Shown piece after piece: positions 7,144 to 13,085 of a stretch of DNA of 13,085 nt (the first letter of the stretch is position 1; each line of letters starts with the position of its first letter). Position numbers and translations under genes: made by a program. This DNA is from Proteobacteria bacterium UBA1148 (GTDB taxonomy: Bacteria > Pseudomonadota > Gammaproteobacteria > Steroidobacterales > Rariloculaceae): the NCBI GenBank assembly GCA_002311835.1, contig DBZY01000069.1, positions 710 through 13,794 on the forward strand. Reading direction: 5' to 3'. The notes under the pieces were generated by a model. The model had not been told where the DNA came from. It was given only the letters and a program-made list of their open reading frames with translations, and made no database searches.

Positions 7144-7961
7144 TGCCGCTCTCCCTTCGGACGCCAGGCTAGTAGTCTGGATTCTACGAAACGTATAACA
7201 CCCAGATACACTGACAAAAGCGCAACCAAGCTAAGTGTCCATGCAATGGCGCCTGCCATATCAAAAAGGGCTTGAGCGTTTAAAAGTTGGAATCCGACCC
7301 CAGTAGTTGAGCCGATTAGTTCAGCGACCATGGCTACTCGAACGCCAGCGCCTAGGTTAACAACCCAGGCACTCATAACCTCTGGCACGATCGCAGGAAT
7401 AGTTATCATGCGAAAACGTTGGGTCCAGTTTGCGCGGAAAGCTTGGCCCAGATGAACAAAGTCAAGATTGACGCTGCGCACCGCACCGTCGATATAAAGA
7501 GCAAATGCCGGCATGGTAACGATAAGCAATATAAAACCGATACGGAGTTCAACGTTCGCAAACCAAATCACGGCGAATACCACCCACGACAGAGCGGGGA
7601 TACCCTGAATAAAGTGAAGCAATGGCTTAGCATATTTGCTGACCTCATCGAAGGTTCCCATCGCGATGCCGAGAATAGACCCAACAATGAATGAGACGAT
7701 CAAAGCAACAAAAACTCTAAGTCCAGTCGTTAACAAATGAACGAATTGTTGATAGTCGGAAAAGATCTGCCACATTGCCACCCCGATCTCCTGAAGCGGT
7801 GGTGCGATAATTCGCGGTAGGAAATAGGTACTAACCTGCCACAAAACAGCTATCACACATAGACCAACGAACAAGGGTTGTTGCGCACGCAGTGCTGCTC
7901 CCAACTCACCGATAAACTTAATCCTCCCTGACGGGTGCGTACTAGTTGTATTGCTCGCCAT
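7140..7961 (-). CDS. ABC transporter permease (NitT/TauT/SsuC type)
   Basis: Membrane subunit of the importer, with 273 residues and about six hydrophobic helices (the first near 32-49). The family coupling-loop region is visible at about 172-205, reading L-G-Q-A-F-R-A-N-W then T-I-P-A-I-V-P, followed by a G-A-G-V-R-V-A-M-V-A-E-L stretch like those in SsuC/TauC permeases. The ATG at 7961 has AGAGG ten bases upstream. Its stop overlaps the ATPase start by four bases. The 135 bases before it, after the binding-protein gene, hold two hairpins that may lower expression of the membrane and ATPase subunits relative to the binding protein. The substrate is not identifiable from the permease. Confidence 0.92.
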   Translation of the reverse strand: MASNTTSTHPSGRIKFIGELGAALRAQQPLFVGLCVIAVLWQVSTYFLPRIIAPPLQEIGVAMWQIFSDYQQFVHLLTTGLRVFVALIVSFIVGSILGIAMGTFDEVSKYAKPLLHFIQGIPALSWVVFAVIWFANVELRIGFILLIVTMPAFALYIDGAVRSVNLDFVHLGQAFRANWTQRFRMITIPAIVPEVMSAWVVNLGAGVRVAMVAELIGSTTGVGFQLLNAQALFDMAGAIAWTLSLVALLSVYLGVIRFVESRLLAWRPKGERQ

Positions 7962-8031
7962 GATTAACTTACCTCTAGGATTTATTGTCGGTCATTATTT
8001 TTTTATTCGCCGTAAGATTACCCGGAGAACT

Positions 8032-8088
8032 GGCGTGTAAACACAGCCGAGCAGGAACCAGGGACTACCGCCTGGGGACCCTACTGCT
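8032..8088 (-). promoter_or_regulatory. Tandem hairpins between binding-protein and permease genes
   Basis: On the minus-strand transcript, the first hairpin pairs AGC/GCT, AGG/CCT and CCAGG/CCTGG (8088-8050) with small bulges and an eight-base loop. The second pairs GGC-GTG with CAC-GCC around TTTA with one bulged T (8048-8032). No U-run follows, so they look like an mRNA-stabilising or partial-termination element rather than a full terminator. The position, just after the binding-protein gene of an importer operon, suits differential expression. Confidence 0.4.
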
Positions 8089-8096
8089 GTCCGTGA

Positions 8097-9119
8097 TCAT
8101 TCCCCGCCGTAGACTATAGAATCAGGCGGCATCTGATTCAGGTATTCGATCGACATCGCAGCTTCGAATGTAGCCTTGGCAGCCGCCAGTGCATCGCTCA
8201 CCCAATATACGTCCATACCCATACGACCCGACCTTATCAATCCTGCAAGCACATCTCGGGTGAGTCTTCCGCCCGCGGCTTCGCTGATGATCTCAGCTGC
8301 TTCTTCAGGGTTGTCATTAATGAAGGTTGCAGCTGCTGCGTAAGTCGCGAAAAGTTTGGGGATAAGGTCTTCGTTTTCCTCGACCCAAGACTTATGGGCA
8401 GCGATACCAACATAAGGAATTTTTGATTGACCTGTATGCCTTGCAATGACGCCCACTACGTCTAATGCCCGAAAATTATCGTTACCGTGAACTAATTGCG
8501 AATGAGCTGGTTCCCAGACCTGCACACCATCTACTCGTCCGGCCAATATGATCGGAATTAACCCCAGTACTGGAGATGCCTGGATTGCAACCTTTGAAAG
8601 ATCGAGTCCATCCATCTTTGCTGCATAACGGAACAGCGCATAATTCGTTGTCGGTAAAGACGCTGCAAGCTTAGTGCCCTGCAGGTCCTGCAATCTAGAG
8701 ATACCACTATCAGCTGACACAACCACGGTACCCCAGAAGTCAAAAATATTGAACAGGAACACAGTCTCGACACCCAATTCATTTAGCTTAGCGACATCCG
8801 CCAAGAGCGTTGCACTGCCGCCAATTTTATTAGTGCCAGCGGCAAAATTTGTGCGGTAGACTCTTTCTGGTTCCGTCTTCCATGTGATATCAAGATCATT
8901 CGCTTCGCCGAACCCTTTGGCATCGATTACCGGTGGCAAGAAAGCACCAAGCCCGGGAAACGGAAATACCGGTATGGTCAGTTCGGCCCCCAAGGATGAG
9001 GTAGCCGTGATTATTAGCCCGACGATGGTCGATGTAGCAAATCTTGAGCAAGTAAGCTTCACGACTCTCTTCACAAGATCATGGGTATATCGTTCCTCTA
9101 CTACCAAACCCCCGGCCAC
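8097..9119 (-). CDS. ABC transporter substrate-binding protein (NitT/TauT/SsuA, NMT1-like)
   Basis: Periplasmic receptor that should capture the substrate for the permease and ATPase encoded next. It has 340 residues from the GTG at 9119. A signal peptide is clear: basic V-K-R-V-V-K-L at 16-22, hydrophobic core at about 29-41, and likely cleavage after S-L-G-A (residue 45). The mature part shows features of the SsuA/TauA class, including an N-A-A-G-T-like loop (FAAGTNKIGGSATLL), L-Q-D-L-Q-G-T-K-L-A, and V-D-G-V-Q-V-W-E-P. The start is uncertain. GTG 9119 follows GGTGGGGAAG and overlaps the preceding gene by 19 bases but gives a long n-region. GTG 9074 gives a normal signal peptide but lacks a ribosome site. 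The ligand is unknown; nitrate, sulfonate and aromatic acids are all precedents in the class. Confidence 0.88.
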   Translation of the reverse strand: MAGGLVVEERYTHDLVKRVVKLTCSRFATSTIVGLIITATSSLGAELTIPVFPFPGLGAFLPPVIDAKGFGEANDLDITWKTEPERVYRTNFAAGTNKIGGSATLLADVAKLNELGVETVFLFNIFDFWGTVVVSADSGISRLQDLQGTKLAASLPTTNYALFRYAAKMDGLDLSKVAIQASPVLGLIPIILAGRVDGVQVWEPAHSQLVHGNDNFRALDVVGVIARHTGQSKIPYVGIAAHKSWVEENEDLIPKLFATYAAAATFINDNPEEAAEIISEAAGGRLTRDVLAGLIRSGRMGMDVYWVSDALAAAKATFEAAMSIEYLNQMPPDSIVYGGE

Positions 9120-10384
9120 GGCTTCCCCACCAAAAACGCGGGATTAGCCCCCTCGCGAGGTCGGAATTTCTGGATTCGGCCGTTATTGACGGAGGCGGTG
9201 TAAAAATTGCCCTCGTTGTCAGTGGACATACCGTGCACGCCCCACATGCCGCCGGGGTATTCGCCCCAGCTGCCCCAGGAATAGAGGTAATGCCCGTCGA
9301 GATCGTAACCTACAATCTTGTGCGTGCCTTGATCGGCTGCCCATAGCTTGTTGTCGCTGGTCACGATGAAGCTGTGAATGTCGTGTGGCTGTCCCCGGCG
9401 GCCCTTCCAGAAGCTCCACTCGTAGAGATACTCTCCGTCTTCGTCGAAGACCTGCACGCGACCGTTATCGCGATCATTGACAAATACGCGCCGAGTCCTG
9501 GGATCAACGGCAATACCGTGCACGTTGTTCCAGTACCCCGGCCGGGTTTCCTGGCCCGATCCGCGGCCTCTCTCGCCCCACTGCGCTAGGATATTGCCGT
9601 CCATGTCGTACTTGATGACGCGCGTGTTGTCGTAGCCATCCGCGAGATACATTGTGTTCTCATCCATGAACGCAAGGAACGTCGGCCGACGGAGGTGGTT
9701 GTCGTCTTCGCCCGGCTCTCCCGGTATGCCCAGAGTCAGCACTAGCTCGGAACCATCGTTGGTGAACTTGGCGACGAAGTGGCCATCCGCGTCCACGATC
9801 CAGACGTGCTTCTCCGGGTCGTAAGGGCTTATCTCTACGTCATGGGGCCTGTACCAGAGATGATCCCACTGGGTCCATTCCTCAACGATATTGCCTTCGC
9901 GATCCACAACCAGCACACAGTGCTCCCAGCGCCAGTCGATGCCCGATCTGCCGCCCCCTGGCTCGTCTAGTCGGTCGCCGTTCGGGATGGCGGAGCCCGC
10001 CTGGCGCAGCGGCAGCCTGAAGTTCGGGTAGTGAAAGCCCGGCCCGAGTTCCGGCAACCAGACCGACTCGCGCGGTCGTTCCATGATTGGTAACTCGCCT
10101 TTTTGCACGAGAAATACCCGGTCCGGGTTCTCGGCGAAGACATCCATGGTGACCGAATAGGTCCAGCCCTCGTGCCCGGGCAAGCTCTCCGACATTGGCT
10201 TCGGCCAGTTCTCGACGACATCGTACGGCCCGAAGACATCCTGGCCGCCTATCTGTCCGGGGATCGCCGTGAATCCCTCGCCGGATAAGGCCTGTTCTTG
10301 CACGTGACCGGTCTGGCTGACCGCCAAAAGGATCACCAGGAGTCCAGCGGCCAACGCCGCGATGCTTTGATTGGGTTTACTCAT
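9101..10384 (-). CDS. Secreted NHL-repeat six-bladed beta-propeller protein
   Basis: A predicted exported protein of 427 residues, with a signal peptide (M-S-K-P-N-Q then a core at about 7-24). The body has repeated propeller blades, each with an opening R-P-H-D, V-H-G or Q-P-H-D, a middle like V-W-I-V-D or M-Y-L-A-D-G, and an ending like V-x-K-Y-D-x-D-G-N. His181, His289, His334 and His384 occupy the same place in successive blades. In the related peptidyl-alpha-hydroxyglycine alpha-amidating lyases such histidines help bind zinc, so an enzyme is possible, though the substrate is unknown. The frame opens further to 10435, but the ATG at 10384 has GGAG eight bases upstream and starts the signal peptide, so I chose it. 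It lies 63 bases after the preceding gene and overlaps the binding-protein gene. G+C is markedly higher than in the importer genes. Confidence 0.85.
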   Translation of the reverse strand: MSKPNQSIAALAAGLLVILLAVSQTGHVQEQALSGEGFTAIPGQIGGQDVFGPYDVVENWPKPMSESLPGHEGWTYSVTMDVFAENPDRVFLVQKGELPIMERPRESVWLPELGPGFHYPNFRLPLRQAGSAIPNGDRLDEPGGGRSGIDWRWEHCVLVVDREGNIVEEWTQWDHLWYRPHDVEISPYDPEKHVWIVDADGHFVAKFTNDGSELVLTLGIPGEPGEDDNHLRRPTFLAFMDENTMYLADGYDNTRVIKYDMDGNILAQWGERGRGSGQETRPGYWNNVHGIAVDPRTRRVFVNDRDNGRVQVFDEDGEYLYEWSFWKGRRGQPHDIHSFIVTSDNKLWAADQGTHKIVGYDLDGHYLYSWGSWGEYPGGMWGVHGMSTDNEGNFYTASVNNGRIQKFRPREGANPAFLVGKPWPGVW

Positions 10385-10447
10385 GTTTTTTTCTCCGCCA
10401 ATTTCCCCAACGACGTTGAAGTTAAGAATGCCCAAAGGCCGCCAGGC

Positions 10448-11593
10448 TCATCTCACTTGCTGAGCTTGAAATTCCCGCGCCCGAATTCTCGCGCCGTTCA
10501 AGACATTGATAATGCCGTAGTTCTGTTCGTGGCACGCGAACTCAAAGAGCGGCGGCTCGATCCTAGGCCAGGGAACCTCCACCGTCCACGGGGTCTCCCA
10601 AGTCGTTGGATCGTTGACCGTCGCTTCGTAAAGTAGCATATCTTCGTCGATGCGTGTGAAACGCTCAATGAGATGCATGCCGCCCTCGGCACCTCGCCAC
10701 TTCCTGTCTTCATGAAAGTTCGTCGACTCCACCACGAGCGTATCGCCCTCCCAATGGCCGCGTGGGTCACCCAACCATTGACGCAAGTTCCCAGGCGCGT
10801 GGGGATGCTCATCCACCGGGACGACGCGTACCTCACTGTTCGCCTGCGTTATGATTAAGACGTAGTCAGGCGTCTGCACGATCTGCGATTCGCTGTCATG
10901 GTTCAGCGGCAGCCTGGGTGGTCCCTGGTTCCCGATAACGCATCGCTCGTACAGGTTTCGGGATTCGAGTGTGTGGCGCCGGGCCTGCGCAGCGAATCGT
11001 TCCTGCCCCTCCGGTGTGAATGGTGGAAGCCTCCCATCCGGCGGATCAACAATCAGTGAAGTTCGTCGGTTAGGTCTGACCGGACTCTGCCAGTTATCCA
11101 TACCGAACTCTTTCCAGTCATAGTGCACCGTCGCCGGATCGACCGCCGCGTCCTCTGCCACGGCAATCTGGAAGGCTTCGATCGCCTCTTCCGCCGTATA
11201 CAACGGCTTGCCGGCAAGCCCGTCGGGTCGTTCGAGGGGCGTATAGCCCAGATTCAGCCAATACCCTTGCAGATCCGGGTCGCCCCAGGTGGTGCGGGGA
11301 GCCCTTTCACGTGGCTGCGTCGGGTCCCAAACACGCTCCAATGCCCGAGCGAGCGCCGCGTCAACGTCCTCCCGAAAGTATGCGAGAGATTCTTCGTTCG
11401 TCCGCGGCGATAGGGCGCGGGCGCGCTCCAGGGTGTCCCCCAACCGCTGATTGATCAAAGCGGACGGCGGTGGCGATTGGGATTGGGCGCCGAGTGACGA
11501 TGACAACAGTCCGAGGGCAACGAACCGAGACGCGTACGTAATAGCCGCCAACAATGGGCTCCGCCGGCAGCGTTCAGCCATGAAAGCCATCAT
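10448..11593 (-). CDS. Secreted protein of unknown function
   Basis: I recognise the general look of this 381-residue protein (W-G-D-P-D-L-Q-G-Y-W followed by S-L-I-V-D-P-P-D-G-R-L-P-P) from uncharacterised exported proteins of environmental bacteria, but I know no function for it. A signal peptide covers residues 1-36, ending S-S-L-G-A. The mature part is rich in Arg, Glu, Pro and Trp, has two Cys (in YERCVIG and FACHEQ), and includes W-L-G-D-P-R-G-H-W-E-G-D-T-L-V-V-E-S-T-N-F, a pattern also frequent in such proteins. The ATG at 11593 follows GGGGAG by six bases; a second in-frame ATG at 11590 is possible. The frame is complete and GC-rich like its downstream neighbour. It is probably co-transcribed with the propeller gene, so a shared role outside the cytoplasm is plausible. 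Confidence 0.85.
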   Translation of the reverse strand: MMAFMAERCRRSPLLAAITYASRFVALGLLSSSLGAQSQSPPPSALINQRLGDTLERARALSPRTNEESLAYFREDVDAALARALERVWDPTQPRERAPRTTWGDPDLQGYWLNLGYTPLERPDGLAGKPLYTAEEAIEAFQIAVAEDAAVDPATVHYDWKEFGMDNWQSPVRPNRRTSLIVDPPDGRLPPFTPEGQERFAAQARRHTLESRNLYERCVIGNQGPPRLPLNHDSESQIVQTPDYVLIITQANSEVRVVPVDEHPHAPGNLRQWLGDPRGHWEGDTLVVESTNFHEDRKWRGAEGGMHLIERFTRIDEDMLLYEATVNDPTTWETPWTVEVPWPRIEPPLFEFACHEQNYGIINVLNGARIRAREFQAQQVR

Positions 11594-11629
11594 GTCACAC
11601 TCCCCGGATCAAATCGCCGAAGCGCGAGC

Positions 11630-11654
11630 AGGGGCTGCGCTGAACGCAGCCCCT
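11630..11654. repeat. Perfect 10-bp stem hairpin between genes
   Basis: AGGGGCTGCG and CGCAGCCCCT pair perfectly around the five-base loop CTGAA. The hairpin lies in the 91 bases between the amidohydrolase stop and the start of the next gene. No T-run follows on either strand, so it is either a factor-assisted terminator, an mRNA 3'-end stabiliser, or one copy of a dispersed REP-like palindrome. Only one copy is in the window. Confidence 0.6.
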
Positions 11655-11684
11655 ACTGTCTCAATACGTGCTGGACACAGCCGA

Positions 11685-12962
11685 TCACCACATAAAGTTG
11701 TCGCGATCCACTGCCTCGCCGCGCAAATACACCGAAGCGATCTGCCGCGTGTTGGTGATGTCATCAAGCGGGTTTGCTTCGAGGACGACGAAGTCCGCGC
11801 TCTTGCCCGCTTCGAGGGTGCCCATGTCGTCAAGCCCAAGGAGCTCCGCCGCGTTACCGGTCGCAGCCACGATCACGTCTCCAGGCGACATCCCGGCCTC
11901 AGCCATGTCCTCCATCTCGACATGTGCCCCCCACGGTGTGTTGCCGTCCGTACCCATGGCGATTGTCATTCCCTCCTGGCTGAGTCTAGCCAGATTTCGC
12001 GCCTGAATACCGTAAGCTGCCTGTGCCTGAAGATCACTCGTCATACCCTGCAGGCGTTGTAAATCTGCTTCCGGGATCGAGCCTTCTAACCAGTTGTAAT
12101 CAGCAGGGACGCCTCGTCCTGGTAAATTTGGAATCAGCACCACGTTAGGGCGTTCTGCAACAAGTTGTGAGAACTCATCATCTATATCCTGGTCCCGTAC
12201 ACCGTGAGCAAAAATATCAACTCCAGCGAGTAACAGACCTTTCGCATCGACCTGGTCAAAAAGATGTGCCGAAATCCGTATGTCATGCTGGTGGGCCTCA
12301 TCAATAACGGCACCGTAGAGTTCGGGAGTCAACTGCTCAAACTGGCCATCCCGATCGTCTACCCAGATTTTAATGATGTCAACGTCACGTGCCGCCTCGG
12401 TTCTTACCGCCTCGCGGGCTTCATCTGGCGTGTTAACCCAGTGAACCTCTCTTCGCCCTGGCTCGGGGCGAGTTATACCCGTTCCCGTAGAAAGGAACCG
12501 CGCGTGTCCGGCATGGATCTCATCGCGTATCTCTAATGGCGTACCCTCAACATCCGAACCCATGCTCATCGCCGCACCGACACCGAAATATGCACGCCGT
12601 CTCAAATCATTAAGGAGTGCCTCACGGGTCGTGCTCATGTGCACGTGAGTATCCACTATCGCAGGCATCACGGTCATACCACTCAGATCTACTGTCGTGG
12701 CACCATCGATCGACACGGCGCCCACCGCACCTACTTCTGTAATTTGTCCAGCATCCACAGAAAACGCGCCGTTTTCGATCACCGAGCCGTCTCCGATGAT
12801 GAGCCGCGCGCCCTCGTATACAACAGCAGTTACCGCCGGTTCAGTAGCCTGCTCAGCAACCTGTTCGGTAGCCTGCTCGCACGCCGCCATTGTGAGCAAG
12901 GCCATTACCAACGCTCCTGTGGCAACACCCTGATAATGCAATTTAGTCCTTGTTATGTGCAT
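11685..12962 (-). CDS. Amidohydrolase-superfamily metal-dependent hydrolase, putative lipoprotein
   Basis: This superfamily hydrolyses amides, esters or related bonds with a metal centre; imidazolonepropionase- and prolidase-like members resemble it. The protein has 425 residues. A lipoprotein-type signal peptide ends M-A-A-C with Cys28, although Met at -3 is not ideal. A linker with E-Q-A-T-E-Q-V-A-E-Q-A-T follows. Metal ligands are clear: His106 and His108 (D-T-H-V-H), Lys198 in I-I-K-I-W (probably carbamylated), His233 (S-A-H), His253 (F-A-H-G) and Asp339 (G-T-D-G-N), which indicates a binuclear site. The C-terminus has the usual G-T-L-E-A-G-K-S-A-D-F-V-V-L. The ATG at 12962 has GGAGG five bases upstream; an upstream TTG (12974) is less likely. 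G+C rises sharply after about residue 300. It is the first gene of the minus-strand run that ends with the importer. Confidence 0.93.
   Translation of the reverse strand: MHITRTKLHYQGVATGALVMALLTMAACEQATEQVAEQATEPAVTAVVYEGARLIIGDGSVIENGAFSVDAGQITEVGAVGAVSIDGATTVDLSGMTVMPAIVDTHVHMSTTREALLNDLRRRAYFGVGAAMSMGSDVEGTPLEIRDEIHAGHARFLSTGTGITRPEPGRREVHWVNTPDEAREAVRTEAARDVDIIKIWVDDRDGQFEQLTPELYGAVIDEAHQHDIRISAHLFDQVDAKGLLLAGVDIFAHGVRDQDIDDEFSQLVAERPNVVLIPNLPGRGVPADYNWLEGSIPEADLQRLQGMTSDLQAQAAYGIQARNLARLSQEGMTIAMGTDGNTPWGAHVEMEDMAEAGMSPGDVIVAATGNAAELLGLDDMGTLEAGKSADFVVLEANPLDDITNTRQIASVYLRGEAVDRDNFMW
12844..12878 (-). repeat. Short direct repeat in the lipoprotein linker
   Basis: The 11-base unit GTAGCCTGCTC (plus strand) occurs at 12844-12854 and 12868-12878, a period of 24 bases or eight codons. 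It encodes part of the E-Q-A-T-E-Q-V-A linker after the lipobox cysteine. Such repeats can change in copy number, altering tether length without breaking the frame. Confidence 0.6.
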
Positions 12963-13085
12963 CAAAGCCTCCAAAGCTGATGAATCGTCCGCATATTACA
13001 CCCGATTGAGTATATATAAGTGCTCGTGGAAAGAATCTTGTTATAGGGATTTTTTCGCGCTCTCTTGACCACAGGCTTAACGCAG
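12963..13085. other. Upstream region of the amidohydrolase gene
   Basis: Apart from the GGAGG ribosome site next to the ATG at 12962, this stretch is AT-rich in its middle (TATATATA near 13010-13018 and TATAAC-like sequence near 13040 on the minus strand). I could not pair these with a convincing -35 box. A promoter for the minus-strand run is expected here but is not identified. No gene is seen. Confidence 0.4.

Noticed and set aside
11560..11593. Possible Tat signal in the secreted protein (Arg-Arg near the N-terminus)
   Set aside because: The sequence around the arginines (R-C-R-R-S-P-L-L) does not fit the S-R-R-x-F-L-K pattern; a Sec signal is the simpler reading.
11451..12062. Plus-strand open frame of 203 codons
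   Set aside because: It is antisense to the amidohydrolase and the secreted-protein genes, which have clear motifs and signal peptides. Its length is explained by high G+C, and it has no recognisable domain.

Overview
The window looks like a chromosomal segment of a proteobacterium, most likely a gammaproteobacterium (inferred; no rRNA or marker gene is present to settle it). Support comes from a canonical heme-copper cytochrome c oxidase operon whose subunit II carries a fused cytochrome c domain, from SURF1 and CtaG/Cox11 assembly factors, from Gram-negative signal peptides, and from one putative lipoprotein. No rRNA, tRNA, CRISPR array, transposase or integrase was seen.

Left part (1-4824, all minus strand): a cytochrome oxidase operon. 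In transcription order it holds a very small one-helix membrane protein (43 aa), SURF1, an unrecognised membrane-anchored protein with an internal W-rich repeat, coxB (subunit II plus cytochrome c), coxA (subunit I) and ctaG (copper chaperone), which runs off the left edge. Subunit III is not in the window and may lie just beyond position 1. SURF1 and two small genes sit ahead of coxB, which is not the arrangement usual in gammaproteobacteria.

Middle (4825-6260): a 251-bp divergent intergenic region with several inverted repeats and a good extended -10 promoter, followed on the plus strand by a bicupin ring-cleaving dioxygenase of the gentisate / salicylate / 1-hydroxy-2-naphthoate dioxygenase family. 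Both cupin halves keep a histidine triad.

Right part (6289-12962, all minus strand): a run of six genes converging on the dioxygenase. In transcription order these are a lipoprotein amidohydrolase, a secreted protein of unknown function, a secreted NHL-type beta-propeller protein, and a NitT/TauT-type ABC importer (substrate-binding protein, permease, ATPase). The permease/ATPase and propeller/binding-protein pairs overlap. Strong hairpins lie between the amidohydrolase and the next gene and between the binding protein and the permease.

The importer, the secreted hydrolase-like proteins and the convergent dioxygenase together suggest uptake and breakdown of an organic, possibly aromatic, compound; this is inference from proximity. 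Sampled sequence from about 9,100 to 12,060 is clearly richer in G+C (about 55-67% in 60-base lines) than the flanks (about 45-53%). One edge falls at the end of the propeller gene and the other inside the amidohydrolase gene, so this block may have a different history from its surroundings.
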